Shown: positions 1 through 8,899, numbered from the stretch's first letter. The stretch is 64,000 nt of DNA from Arcanobacterium wilhelmae (GCF_029632765.1 NZ_CP121247.1:744001-808000); one strand, 5' to 3'. Numbers and translations: made by a program. Notes: generated from the letters alone by a model not told the origin.

Positions 1-148
1 CATCTGGCGCGCCGGCGATCTTCTCCCGATTCACCGCCGAATTATCCTTGAGCTGGAAACGCAAACGTGTGGCACAGTGGATCACGGTGGCGATATTCTC
101 CATGCCCCCGATGCCATCGAGTACTTCCTGTTGCGAATTCTTGGCCAC
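1..148 (-). CDS. PTS transporter subunit IIB (N-terminal fragment; glucose/beta-glucoside/sucrose type)
   Basis: Only the first 49 codons are in the window; the gene continues past position 1. The product begins VAKNSQQEVLDGIGGMENIA and carries the EIIB phosphorylation motif C-A-T-R-L-R-F around residue 25. There the Cys takes phosphate from EIIA and passes it to the incoming sugar. The GTG start at 148 is preceded by a strong ribosome site (AAGGGAGG). This N-terminal EIIB is typical of EIIBC(A) permeases for glucose, sucrose, beta-glucosides or N-acetylglucosamine. The substrate cannot be told from this fragment. Confidence 0.85.
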   Translation of the reverse strand, partial: MAKNSQQEVLDGIGGMENIATVIHCATRLRFQLKDNSAVNREKIAGAPD

Positions 149-248
149 GCTGCCTCCCTTAGTTCTGCATCAATGGTAGCCGGAGGGGAGGACAAAAATT
201 GGCGATCACCTCGGGTGAGGAGGTTCGGTAGGCGGCCCACCCCGCGTC

Positions 249-282
249 GGGCTCGCCGGACCGAGCGTACCGGCGGCGAGGT
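249..282 (-). terminator. possible terminator hairpin after the MFS gene
   Basis: CTCGCCGG and CCGGCGGCGAG can pair across about 10 nt, with a bulge. The hairpin lies just downstream of the MFS stop on the minus strand. There is no clear T-tract. The rest of the 149-285 gap shows a TACCAT box at 172-177 (minus strand) that could be the -10 of the PTS gene. Confidence 0.35.
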
Positions 283-285
283 GTC

Positions 286-1650
286 CTACGCCCGCACTGA
301 AATCTTCTCCCGCATCAGCCACAGCGCCGGCACACCAGCGCACACGGACACCGCAATGGCGTAATACGCGGGCGCGAGCAGATTCCCCGTCGCGGAGGTC
401 AACATGCTCACCACCGCAGGAGTGAGCCCACCAAACAAAACCGCAGCCAAGTTATAGCCGATCGCCATCCCAGAAAACCGTCCATGTGCAGGGAACTGCT
501 CGGGCACCGACGACGCCGCAATCGCAGACCACGCCGCGGCGGGCGCCGCCAACAGCGCTGCCGCCACGCCCAACACCCACGCTGAGCCCGAGGACAACAT
601 CGCGTAACCCGGCACCGCGAGCGCCAACAGGGCAAGGAGGGTCGCTATAAAAGCGCGCCTGCGCCCGAAAACATCCGCCGCAAGGCCAACGAACGGCGTC
701 ACCACAATCGCCGCCACCGCCGCCACAATGCCGAGCCGCAACGCAGTCATCGAATCTGTGTTCATCGACTCCACGTACGTTGGAATATAGGTAATCGTCA
801 AGAAATACGACGCCGAACCGACCGTCGAGATCAAGAACGACACCAAGACCGCCATTTTTTGCTCGCGGAACGTGTACATCAGCGGGGTCGACGCCGCGGC
901 TCCATCCGCGTCCGCGCTCGCGGGATGACCCGCCTGCGACACCCGAGCCACAAAACCAGCTGCACTGCGCGACGCAACCTGCGCACCGCCGTCGGGCCTC
1001 GCCACTGAGCTATCGGCGCTCGTCGTGACCGCAGGCGACTCCGCCATGTACTTACGCAACGGAATCATGCCGGCGGCGAAGAACGCGCCGAGCACAAAAG
1101 GCAGGCGCCACGCCCAGTCGTGGAGGGCCTCAGTGCCGAAGATCCGGGTGACCAGCGCCGCCGACCCCACCGCGAGCAGTGCACCAACCTCCGAGTTGGC
1201 CGCCGCCCACGACGCCGCCAACCCCCGCCGGTTCGGGCGCGCTGTCTCAGTCAAATACACCATGATGCCCGTGTACTCCGCGCCCACGGAGAAACCGGCG
1301 AGCGCGCGGAAAAGCAGCACAATGATGCCACCCCACGCGCCGATCGTCGCATACCCGGGTGTGAGCGCTATCCCCGCCATCGACACAGCCATCAACCCCG
1401 CCGATGCGATCAGCGCAACCGTGCGCCCGCGTGTATCGCCGATATGTCCGAACACCACCGCACCCAGCGGGCGGAAAACAAACCCCACCGCCGCGATCGC
1501 TAGCACAAGTAGTGTGGAGTTTTCTGAATTTGGGTAGTAGGTGGAACTGAGCGACGTGGCAAGGTAGAAGAATAGCGAAAAATCGAACCATTCGATCACC
1601 GTGCCCGACGCCGCGATCAGCATAGACAGACGACGCGTGCGTTGATTCAT
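286..1650 (-). CDS. MFS transporter, metabolite:H+ symporter (MHS/ProP-ShiA-like) family
   Basis: 454 residues with about 12 hydrophobic segments. The N-terminus has GTVIEWFDFSLFFYLA, the typical opening of the MHS family. It is followed by RPLGAVVFGHIGDTRGR, the family version of the MFS loop 2-3 motif, and by the ALAGFSVGAEYTGIMVYL segment in TM4. Family members import proline/betaine, shikimate, citrate, alpha-ketoglutarate or other carboxylates with protons, so a carboxylate or osmolyte substrate is likely but unproven. A poorly conserved loop of about 50 residues between the two halves (around residues 205-255) is rich in Ala and Ser. The ATG at 1650 lies 6 nt after a TATGAT box (minus strand), so the mRNA may be leaderless. 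Confidence 0.85.
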   Translation of the reverse strand: MNQRTRRLSMLIAASGTVIEWFDFSLFFYLATSLSSTYYPNSENSTLLVLAIAAVGFVFRPLGAVVFGHIGDTRGRTVALIASAGLMAVSMAGIALTPGYATIGAWGGIIVLLFRALAGFSVGAEYTGIMVYLTETARPNRRGLAASWAAANSEVGALLAVGSAALVTRIFGTEALHDWAWRLPFVLGAFFAAGMIPLRKYMAESPAVTTSADSSVARPDGGAQVASRSAAGFVARVSQAGHPASADADGAAASTPLMYTFREQKMAVLVSFLISTVGSASYFLTITYIPTYVESMNTDSMTALRLGIVAAVAAIVVTPFVGLAADVFGRRRAFIATLLALLALAVPGYAMLSSGSAWVLGVAAALLAAPAAAWSAIAASSVPEQFPAHGRFSGMAIGYNLAAVLFGGLTPAVVSMLTSATGNLLAPAYYAIAVSVCAGVPALWLMREKISVRA

Positions 1651-1656
1651 TCTTCA

Positions 1657-1662
1657 ATCATA
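1657..1662 (-). promoter_or_regulatory. -10 box of leaderless MFS gene
   Basis: Minus strand TATGAT followed by exactly 6 nt and the ATG. No ribosome site fits between. Confidence 0.5.
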
Positions 1663-1880
1663 ATCGGGGAGGGGAGGGTTGCCACTCCGACTTCGGGGTG
1701 AACTGAACGAACCGTCGCCGACGCTGGTACCAGGCTTGCGTCCGCACTGTTCCTTCCCACCCGGCGCCACACCGCCCGCCATACGCTTACCGCGGAATCG
1801 GCCACAATCCGCCACTGTCTCTCCACATCGGAGCGTAATCCGGGTAGGGTGGCAGGGTTAAAGACACGAAAGATTTCCTT

Positions 1881-3380
1881 ATGATTAAACAAATTTTGAT
1901 TGTTTCTTCCGCGTTCATTGGCCTTGTCGTGGGTGCGGGTTTCGCCTCCGGCCAGGAGGTATTGCAGTACTTTGTGGCGCACGGCACCTGGGGTATTGCG
2001 GGCGCAGTGGTGGCCACCGTGATGATCTCTGTGATTGGCGTGGTGGTGCTCCAACTCGGCTCGTACTTTCTCGCCAAAGAGCACTCGATTGTGTACGACC
2101 GCGTGGCACACCCAATCATTTCGCGCCTGCTGGACGTGTTTACCACCTTCGTGCTGTTCTGCATGGGCGTGGTGATGCTTGCGGGCGCAGGCGCGAACCT
2201 CAACCAGCAGTTCGGCATTCCGAACTGGCTCGGCGGCATTATTCTGGCGCTGATCGTGTTTGCGGTGGGCTTCCTCGACACCTCGAAGGTGACCACGGTG
2301 ATCGGCGCGATTTCGCCGTTTATTATCGCCCTGATCATCGTTGCCGCGATTTACGCCTTCACGCATCCGGACGGCTCGGCGGCCCAGATGAACGCGTCCG
2401 TTCACACGATCACTCCGGCGATCGACAACTGGATACTCGCCTCGCTGAACTATGTGGGGATGAACCTTGCGACGGCGGTGGCGATGGCCCTCGTCATGGG
2501 CGGTAACTTCCTCTCGATCCGCGTTGCAGGCTGGGGTGGCGCTGTGGGCGGCACCGCCTTCGGCGGTCTGGTGATCCTCACAGTCGTGTCCCTCTTCGTG
2601 AAGGCAGATACCGTCAAGGATGCCCCGATGCCGATGCTGAAGCTGGTCGATTCGATCCATCCGGCGTTCGGCACGATCATGTCCGTGGTGATTTTCGGCA
2701 TGATCTTCAATACTGCGATCGGCATGTTCTACGCGCTCTCGAAGCGTGCAACGGTGAAGCATCCGCGTTATTTCAACGCGGCGATGGCGGTGCTAATCGT
2801 GATTTGCTACGGCGTTTCGTTTGTTGGCTTCGAGACTCTCGTGAACAAGGTTTTCCCAATCGTGGGCTGGGTTGGTTTGGCGCTCGCAGCGATTCTCACG
2901 GTGGCGTGGGTGCGCTCGAATAAGGAGATCCGTGCGGAGGCGAAGCGTCGTAAGCGTATTCGTTCGTTGTTGGGGCGGATGTGGACGGCGGGCGTACACT
3001 TCTCGCATCTGGATCGCCTGCGTCTGCGCAAGCACCTTGCGGCGTCGAATATCGACGACCGTCGCATGGCGCGGCGGATGAGCCGTGAGGTTGTGGCCGA
3101 TCTCCAGGGCGACGATTCTGTCGAGGTCGAGGATCGCTGGGAGGCGACCGAGGCGCGCTGGGATGAGGAGCGCGAGAAGGTGATTGCTGAGGCGGCCGAG
3201 AACGAAGCGCGCGCAGCTGCCGGCGCGGAGTTCCCCTCCGAGGGTGCGGTCGGTGCGTCGATGTCACCTGACGCAATGGACGCCCGCCCGACGTCGGTGG
3301 CGGAGTCCGAGCCTGTTGATCTTGCGCCTGGGTTCGGCGCGGGGGAGACGTCGGCTGTGGCTGAGCGTCGTAACGACTGA
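1881..3380 (+). CDS. YkvI-family membrane protein with long charged C-terminal tail
   Basis: 499 residues. The first ~345 hold about 10 membrane segments beginning SSAFIGLVVGAGFASGQEVL, the signature opening of YkvI-like proteins. These are distant relatives of LeuT-fold amino-acid transporters; their substrate is unknown. The glycine-rich VGAGFASGQE in TM1 resembles the unwound substrate-binding helix of that fold. The last ~150 residues are hydrophilic, first Arg/Lys-rich and then Glu/Ala-rich. They are predicted to be cytoplasmic and are not part of the usual family core. The gene stands alone between the divergent MFS gene and murJ, and ends at a strong hairpin. Confidence 0.75.
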   Translation: MIKQILIVSSAFIGLVVGAGFASGQEVLQYFVAHGTWGIAGAVVATVMISVIGVVVLQLGSYFLAKEHSIVYDRVAHPIISRLLDVFTTFVLFCMGVVMLAGAGANLNQQFGIPNWLGGIILALIVFAVGFLDTSKVTTVIGAISPFIIALIIVAAIYAFTHPDGSAAQMNASVHTITPAIDNWILASLNYVGMNLATAVAMALVMGGNFLSIRVAGWGGAVGGTAFGGLVILTVVSLFVKADTVKDAPMPMLKLVDSIHPAFGTIMSVVIFGMIFNTAIGMFYALSKRATVKHPRYFNAAMAVLIVICYGVSFVGFETLVNKVFPIVGWVGLALAAILTVAWVRSNKEIRAEAKRRKRIRSLLGRMWTAGVHFSHLDRLRLRKHLAASNIDDRRMARRMSREVVADLQGDDSVEVEDRWEATEARWDEEREKVIAEAAENEARAAAGAEFPSEGAVGASMSPDAMDARPTSVAESEPVDLAPGFGAGETSAVAERRND

Positions 3381-3409
3381 GCCAGGTTCAGCTACGAGCA
3401 GAGCAACGA

Positions 3410-3446
3410 TAGTGGGGGCATGGCGATTTCATTCATGCCCCCACTA
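3410..3446 (+). terminator. terminator after the ykvI-like gene
   Basis: A perfect 13-bp stem (3410-3422 with 3434-3446, TAGTGGGGGCATG and complement) with an 11-nt loop, 30 nt after the stop. The downstream side is only moderately T-rich. Confidence 0.7.
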
Positions 3447-3563
3447 GGTCTACTTTGCTGTGGCGTGGTTGGTGGGTAAGTAGTCATCCGCTTGCCTCAT
3501 GCGTGCCGGTGTCGGGAGGCGGTAGGCTGGGTGCGCTCGCAGAGCACAGGAAGAAGGAGTTTT

Positions 3564-5252
3564 ATGGCGGCGAATGCAACCAGATCGTCGATCGTGATGG
3601 CAGCGGGTACGCTGGTATCTCGGTTGCTTGGCTTCGTGCGTTCGCCGTTGCTGCTCGGCGTCGTTGTTGGTGTGAATTCGATGGCGGCCGATTCGTTCGA
3701 TATTGCGAATAAGCTCCCGAACCTGATTTACATGGCTGTGATCGGCGGAGTGGTGAATGCCGTACTGATCCCCGCAATCGTGCGCGCCATGGCGCAGGGC
3801 CAGGAAACCGGCGCAGCTTTCATTAATAAGATCCTCACACTTGCAACAGTTGGCCTGGGCGGGATCACGTTTGTCCTCACGTTAGCATCGCCGTGGCTGG
3901 TGTCCATTTTCGCGTCGTCTCTTCCGCCGGATTGGTACCAGGTTGCGGTGGCCTTCGCTTTTTGGTGTGTACCGCAGATCTTCTTCTACGGCATGTATAC
4001 GGTGATCGGCCAGGTGTTGAATGCGAAGGAAAACTTCGGCCCTTACATGTGGGCTCCGGCGCTGAATAACGTGGTAGCGTGCCTGGGAATCACCGCGATG
4101 ATTCTGGTGTATGGTTCGGCCACGCAAGCGGTGACGGGAACGGCGTCGGTATGGACGGCGGGGCGGATCGCGTTCCTTGGTGGAGTCTCGACGGCGGGGG
4201 TAGCGGCGCAGGCGCTGGTGCTCTTGATTTCGTTGCGTAAAGTGGGGGTTCGGTGGCGCCCGGATTTCGCATGGCGAGGTGCAGGTATTGGCAAGTCGGC
4301 TCGCGTTTCTACGTGGATTTTCGCGGAGATGGCGGTAGGTATTGTGCCGACGATTATCTTGACGAACGTTGCGGCGCAGGCCGCCGCCCGTGGCGACGCC
4401 AGTGGGATCGAGCGCGCCCGGATCGCAGGCAACGCGGGCTACTCCGCTGCCTATATGTTGTATTCGTTGCCGCAATCATTGATCGTGGTTTCGGTGGTGA
4501 CGGCGATTTTCACATCGCTTGCTCGGAACGCGCAGGCGCAGAACTTGGCGGTGATCCGCCGCGATTCCACGCGTGCTCTCCAGGTGATCGGCATGTTGAT
4601 GTTCTGGTGCACGGTTGGCCTGGTGGTACTGGCATTGCCGCTCACACGATTGCTCATGGCTACTGTGCCCCTCGCGCAGGCGAGTGCCGTGTCGGTCGTG
4701 TTGGTGACGATGTCGCTGGGCCTGGTTGGCGTGGGTGCTTCTACGGTTCTCAATCGCGTGTATTACGCTTATGAGGATACGCGTGGCGCATTCATGATCG
4801 GGTTGCCGCTGAAGTTGATGGGCATGATCGGTTATGTGCTGTCAGGGTTCCTTTCGCCGTCGCTCACGGTAGCAGGTATCGGCCTGACCATGGCACTGAC
4901 GAACACGGTTTCGGTACCGCTGATGCTGTGGGATTTGCGCCGGCATATTGGCAAGATTTCGATGTGGCCGATTGCCTGGACGTATGCGCGCTATTTCGTG
5001 ATCTCAGTGATCTCGGGTGTGTTCGGAATCGCTGTGGTTTCGTACCTCGACGCAGGTGCGCAGCTTCCGCTTTCGTTGGCGGTGTTCCAGGTGTTGATTG
5101 GCGGAACGGCGATCACGGCGATGTTTTTTGTGCTCTGCGAACTTTTGCGCATGCCTGAGGTGGCCTACTTTGAGCGGATGGTTTTTGCAGTGTTGGCGAA
5201 GTTGGGCGTGAAGCGTGTTGAGCCGCATTGGCCGCGCCACGGAAGGAAGTAA
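3564..5252 (+). CDS. murJ: lipid II flippase MurJ (MviN)
   Basis: 562 residues with about 14 membrane segments. The start ATG at 3564 follows AGAAGGAG and gives MAANATRSSIVMAAGTLVSR, the normal MurJ N-terminus. An in-frame start 72 nt upstream lacks a ribosome site. The TM1 stretch with R-L-L-G-F-V-R and the N-K-L-P-N-L segment are MurJ hallmarks; the Arg residues line the lipid II cavity. The protein flips the undecaprenyl-linked peptidoglycan precursor across the membrane. It lacks the long pseudokinase extension found in mycobacterial MviN. The next gene, an ATP-grasp ligase, starts 2 nt after its stop, suggesting co-expression of two wall-synthesis steps. Confidence 0.93.
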   Translation: MAANATRSSIVMAAGTLVSRLLGFVRSPLLLGVVVGVNSMAADSFDIANKLPNLIYMAVIGGVVNAVLIPAIVRAMAQGQETGAAFINKILTLATVGLGGITFVLTLASPWLVSIFASSLPPDWYQVAVAFAFWCVPQIFFYGMYTVIGQVLNAKENFGPYMWAPALNNVVACLGITAMILVYGSATQAVTGTASVWTAGRIAFLGGVSTAGVAAQALVLLISLRKVGVRWRPDFAWRGAGIGKSARVSTWIFAEMAVGIVPTIILTNVAAQAAARGDASGIERARIAGNAGYSAAYMLYSLPQSLIVVSVVTAIFTSLARNAQAQNLAVIRRDSTRALQVIGMLMFWCTVGLVVLALPLTRLLMATVPLAQASAVSVVLVTMSLGLVGVGASTVLNRVYYAYEDTRGAFMIGLPLKLMGMIGYVLSGFLSPSLTVAGIGLTMALTNTVSVPLMLWDLRRHIGKISMWPIAWTYARYFVISVISGVFGIAVVSYLDAGAQLPLSLAVFQVLIGGTAITAMFFVLCELLRMPEVAYFERMVFAVLAKLGVKRVEPHWPRHGRK

Positions 5253-5253
5253 C

Positions 5254-6498
5254 GTGATTGATAACCTGTTGCCGGTGATTTTTGGTTACGACATTTCGGC
5301 ATATTCCTTTGCACGCTTGTTCCACGAACTTGGGGGATATCGTTCGCTTGTGGTGGCTGACGCTGATCGTGGGCCCATCCAGCATTCGCGGCTTTTCGAT
5401 GTACGCAGGATTGATCGAGAGGTTCGTCAAAACGAGGATCGGTTTTTTGCTGAGCTCGGTGCGATTGAACGCGAGTATCCGGATCGCCAGCTCTTGCTGT
5501 TGATCAACACGGACGATGAGGTGGAGTTTGTTGCCCGCCATCCGCACAAGCTTGAGCGCTGGATTGCACCGTATTCGAGCGAGGATGTGATCGCTCGGGC
5601 TTCGAACAAAGAATCGATGGCTGAGCTTGTTACTGGCCTGGGGTTGGCGGTCCCCAAGCGCGCGGACGTTCGGATCGTATCGGAGTCGGGAGTAGAAGCG
5701 TGGGCTGCGGCACTGGAGTCGCTGACGTTTCCGGTGGTGGTCAAGCCGCAAGATGCGCGGTTCTCGCTGGATCGCTGGTGGAACCAAGGCCTGCGGAAGG
5801 TCAAGGTGCTGGCTACCGTACCTCAGGCGCTGGAGTGGTTTGGGATGCTCGCTCGCAACGGCGTGGAGACGAATCTGATTGTTCAGGAACTGATTCCTGG
5901 GCACGATACTGCGCAGTGGCTGGTGAATGGGTATGTGGATTCGAATGGTTCGGTCACGGCAGTGGGTAGCGGTCACGTACTGCTCGGTTTGCATCAGCCG
6001 GCATATATTGGCAACGCGGGCATCGTGCTGTTGGAGAAGAATGATGTGCTGATCGATCAGGCTACTCGGATCGTGAAAGCGGCGGGGATCCGAGGGTTCT
6101 TCTCGATGGACGTGAAGGTAGATCCGCGCACGGGTGTTCCTTACTGGCTGGATCTGAACCCACGTATCGGACGTGGCCATTATTATCTGAAAGTTGGGCG
6201 AGTGGATTTGGCGAAAGCGTTGCTCGACGACGTCGAAGGGCGGCCGGCGCAGTTCCAGACTAATTCGCGTACCGGTATTTTTTCGATCATTCCGCAGGCG
6301 ATTGCAACGCGCAAATATGTGCCCGATGCAGATTTGTGGGACAAGGTGAAAGAAGCGCGTAAGGTGGCGAAAGTTGACCCGCTCGCTTATTCAAAGGATT
6401 GGCACATCAAGCGCTGGATCTATCGCACAGTTCATGGGCTCAATGAAGCGAAGCGGATGCGCCAGTTTTATCCGAAGCCGACGGAAACTGGTTTCTGA
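5254..6498 (+). CDS. ATP-grasp carboxylate-amine ligase, possibly peptidoglycan D-aspartate ligase-like
   Basis: 414 residues. The GTG at 5254 follows GGAAGGAAG and lies just after the murJ stop; the longer reading into murJ is unlikely. Residues ~100-320 form an ATP-grasp fold: FPVVVKPQDARF (ATP-binding Lys), VQELIPG (Glu of the adenine site) and WLDLNPRIGRGHYY (metal-binding Asp/Asn and Arg). The overall pattern resembles ligases that add D-Asp or another amino acid to the Lys side chain of the stem peptide. Coupling to murJ supports a wall role acting on the cytoplasmic precursor. The amino acid attached cannot be read from sequence. Other carboxylate-amine ligases (for example for cofactors or osmolytes) remain possible. 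Confidence 0.65.
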   Translation: MIDNLLPVIFGYDISAYSFARLFHELGGYRSLVVADADRGPIQHSRLFDVRRIDREVRQNEDRFFAELGAIEREYPDRQLLLLINTDDEVEFVARHPHKLERWIAPYSSEDVIARASNKESMAELVTGLGLAVPKRADVRIVSESGVEAWAAALESLTFPVVVKPQDARFSLDRWWNQGLRKVKVLATVPQALEWFGMLARNGVETNLIVQELIPGHDTAQWLVNGYVDSNGSVTAVGSGHVLLGLHQPAYIGNAGIVLLEKNDVLIDQATRIVKAAGIRGFFSMDVKVDPRTGVPYWLDLNPRIGRGHYYLKVGRVDLAKALLDDVEGRPAQFQTNSRTGIFSIIPQAIATRKYVPDADLWDKVKEARKVAKVDPLAYSKDWHIKRWIYRTVHGLNEAKRMRQFYPKPTETGF

Positions 6499-6814
6499 GA
6501 TGATGCCATGGCGTCGTCAAACGATGTGTGGGTGAACTGGTTGGAGAAAAGCGGTTGTGGCACCACAAGTCCTGGGTAAAAACACATTTTTGGATCGTGT
6601 CACGAAAGTATAAAACTGCAGTATGTCGGGGATAAGTCGTGGTGTAGAAATTTTTCGTATGCGACAAAAGTCCTTCGTGTCGCCAACCTGTTGATGATTG
6701 CGAAAATTACTTCGAATTCTTTTTCGTGGAATTTTTTATGTGAAACGCGTGTCAGATAGATTGATAATGAGACTTGTAACGAAGCCATTGTTATCAAAAA
6801 CTGGGAGGTGCGCG
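6499..6814 (+). promoter_or_regulatory. AT-rich regulatory region upstream of nrfHA
   Basis: This 316-bp gap is clearly more AT-rich than its surroundings and holds no plausible gene. It contains an imperfect 18-bp dyad at 6739-6756 centred on ACGCGT with flanking TGA/TCA half-sites. It also has an inverted GCGACA/TGTCGC pair near 6661-6685 and -10-like GATAAT near 6761-6766. A Crp/Fnr-family or redox regulator site is a reasonable guess for a nitrite reductase promoter, but neither the FNR nor the CRP consensus is matched cleanly. Confidence 0.35.
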
Positions 6815-7321
6815 ATGGAGCGGAAATCGTCTCGGTTACGCCGCATATGGCGTGCCGTGATCGGTCTCTTTTCAGGAAAGATGGGGCTCGCCCTTGCCGC
6901 AATGATCGGCATTGTGCTGGGTGTTGGGGCAATGACGCTCCACTATTCCGGATTCACGAAGTATTTCGGCAATGATCCGCAAACATGCAATTCGTGCCAT
7001 GCCATGAACGAGCAGTACAACGGATACATCAAGGGGTCGCATGCGAATGTGGCAACGTGTAACGACTGCCATGCACCGCACGGCAGTTTGGTGGCGAAGT
7101 ACATCAACAAGGCCGAAAACGGCCTGATGCACTCTCTGAAATTCACATTTGGGAATTACCCAGAGAACATCCAAATCAGGCCTCACAACAAAGAGGTCAC
7201 TGAGCAGGCGTGCGTGTACTGCCACGGAAATTTCGTGGATCAGATTGCGCACAATTCAGTTCAAGCCGATGAAACGCTTTCGTGCATTCGTTGCCACGAC
7301 GGCGTCGGACATAAGAGGTGA
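6815..7321 (+). CDS. nrfH: cytochrome c nitrite reductase small subunit NrfH
   Basis: 168 residues. The ATG at 6815 follows GGGAGGTG; a longer in-frame reading from 6698 has no ribosome site. Residues ~22-42 are a single membrane anchor. Four heme c motifs follow: CNSCH (58-62), CNDCH (82-86), CVYCH (133-137) and CIRCH (157-161). The first is C-x-x-C-H-x-M, matching NrfH, in which that Met ligates heme 1. NrfH oxidises menaquinol and passes electrons to NrfA on the outer face of the membrane. Its stop overlaps the start region of nrfA, so the two subunits are translated together. Heme attachment would depend on the cytochrome c maturation genes just downstream. Confidence 0.93.
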   Translation: MERKSSRLRRIWRAVIGLFSGKMGLALAAMIGIVLGVGAMTLHYSGFTKYFGNDPQTCNSCHAMNEQYNGYIKGSHANVATCNDCHAPHGSLVAKYINKAENGLMHSLKFTFGNYPENIQIRPHNKEVTEQACVYCHGNFVDQIAHNSVQADETLSCIRCHDGVGHKR

Positions 7322-7326
7322 AGAAA

Positions 7327-8820
7327 ATGAGCACCGAAAACAACGTGCCGGATGCTCAGCCTGCCGCAACGGCCGTGCCGCAGGAGAAATCCAGAACATG
7401 GATTGCTGGGGTATTGCTGGTTGTGGTTGCGCTGATCGCTGCTGGGATCACGTGGTTGCTCATGGATATTGCTGGCCATAAGCAAGAGGCTGCACATCCA
7501 TGGAGCCCCGTGGCTCAGATTGACGACACAACGTTCGATCCCGCTGTGTGGGGTCAGAACTGGCCGAAACAGTACGAGGGATTCAAGGCGACAGCCGAGA
7601 TGGAACCTGGTGCGGCAGTGGAGAACACTGATCCGTCGGTTCCGGAGGATACCCGTAAAACTAAAACCCATTCGAAGCTTGCAGTGGAGCCTCGATTGGT
7701 GAGCATCTGGAAGGGGTACGCGTTCTCGGTGGAATACAACGAGCCGCGTGGTCACGAATGGATGTTCGAAGATCAGAAGTTCGTGAAGCGCATGACGGAT
7801 TTCAAGCAGCCTGGCGCATGCTTGAACTGTCACGCTTCGGTGCCGGCTGTTCTCAATTCGATTAACCCGAACGATCCGAAGGATGCGTGGGCGAAGATGA
7901 ACAAGATGCCGTACGCCGAAGTCGCACAGCACGCCAAGGGGCCGCTTGCTTGTATCGACTGCCATGATCCAAAGACCATGAAGTTGACGATCACTCGCCC
8001 TGCCTTTATTGAGGGAATTAAGGCGGAGAAGGCTGCCGAAGGCATCAAGGATTACGACGTCAATCGTGATGCCACGAATCAGGAGATGCGGACGTTCGTG
8101 TGTGCTCAGTGCCACGTGGAGTACTACTTCAAGGGTGAGGAAAAGACCTTGACGTTCCCATGGACAAAGGGCTTGACCGTCCAGGACGCCATGGCGTATT
8201 ACGACGAGGTTGGCTTCTCGGACTTTACCCACAAGGATACGGGAGCAAAGGTCATCAAGGCCCAGCACCCGGATTTCGAAACATGGAGTCAAGGAATCCA
8301 TGCGAAGAACGGCGTGAGCTGTGCGGACTGCCATATGCCGTACAAGCGCGACGGAGCGGCCAAGGTCTCTGACCACCAGGTACGTTCGCCGATGGCAAGT
8401 GAAGCGCAGATCAACTCTTCATGTCTGACCTGCCACCACTCCACTGCGACTGAGATGAAGGATCGTGTGTCGAACATCCAGAAGCGGTGGGAAGGCGCCA
8501 AGGATACGGCGTTTACCGCGGTCCAGAATCTGATTGACGACATCGTGGCCGCCAAAAAGGCGGGGACGGTGAAGGACGAGGATCTTCAGAAGGCCTACGA
8601 TTTCCAGCGCAAGGCGCAGTTCATCGTGGACTACTCGGTTTCGGAGAACTCGCGAGGCTTCCACGCTCCGCAATACTCGGTATCGATTCTGAACGAGGCT
8701 ACTGATTACGCTCGCTCGGGCCAGTTGGCTTTGCGAGGCGTGAAGGTCGACACGGCACGCCCGGCGTCGAGCTACAAGGACATCAAGCCGGTTGACCGGC
8801 CCAGTCCAATCAAGAAATAG
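7327..8820 (+). CDS. nrfA: ammonia-forming cytochrome c nitrite reductase catalytic subunit NrfA (all-CxxCH type)
   Basis: 497 residues. The ATG at 7327 has AGAGGTGAAG before it; a GTG at 7318 is a weaker alternative. A membrane anchor covers residues ~24-46, as in Gram-positive NrfA. Five heme motifs are present: CLNCH (165), CIDCH (209), CAQCH (259), CADCH (332) and CLTCH (366). Heme 3 is followed by HVEYYF, giving the calcium-site Glu/Tyr. KAQHP supplies further calcium-site residues, and the His of SDHQVRSP is the expected catalytic His. The enzyme reduces nitrite to ammonium with six electrons from NrfH. In the best-studied NrfA (E. coli, Wolinella) heme 1 is bound by CxxCK; here it is CxxCH, a known but less common class. 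Confidence 0.95.
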   Translation: MSTENNVPDAQPAATAVPQEKSRTWIAGVLLVVVALIAAGITWLLMDIAGHKQEAAHPWSPVAQIDDTTFDPAVWGQNWPKQYEGFKATAEMEPGAAVENTDPSVPEDTRKTKTHSKLAVEPRLVSIWKGYAFSVEYNEPRGHEWMFEDQKFVKRMTDFKQPGACLNCHASVPAVLNSINPNDPKDAWAKMNKMPYAEVAQHAKGPLACIDCHDPKTMKLTITRPAFIEGIKAEKAAEGIKDYDVNRDATNQEMRTFVCAQCHVEYYFKGEEKTLTFPWTKGLTVQDAMAYYDEVGFSDFTHKDTGAKVIKAQHPDFETWSQGIHAKNGVSCADCHMPYKRDGAAKVSDHQVRSPMASEAQINSSCLTCHHSTATEMKDRVSNIQKRWEGAKDTAFTAVQNLIDDIVAAKKAGTVKDEDLQKAYDFQRKAQFIVDYSVSENSRGFHAPQYSVSILNEATDYARSGQLALRGVKVDTARPASSYKDIKPVDRPSPIKK

Positions 8821-8827
8821 CATCGGC

Positions 8828-8868
8828 TCGGTAGTGGCGGCGCTCAGCGCCGCCACTACCGATTTTTA
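8828..8868 (+). terminator. rho-independent terminator after nrfA
   Basis: A perfect 16-bp GC-rich stem (8828-8843 with 8847-8862) is followed directly by TTTTT. It separates nrfHA from the cytochrome c maturation operon, which either has its own promoter or is reached by read-through. Confidence 0.9.
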
Positions 8869-8899
8869 CACACACGATTGAAAAATTAAGGAGACGGCA

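Noticed and set aside
1647..2762. 371-codon minus-strand frame opposite the ykvI-like gene
   Set aside because: Extremely His/Arg/Asp-rich with no fold-like pattern; the plus-strand membrane protein explains the region.
5113..6180. 355-codon minus-strand frame opposite the ATP-grasp gene
   Set aside because: It overlaps two well-supported plus-strand genes and shows antisense-like composition.
6499..6814. Riboswitch or small gene upstream of nrfH
   Set aside because: The longer reading of nrfH from 6698 has no ribosome site, and no known riboswitch fold was recognised.
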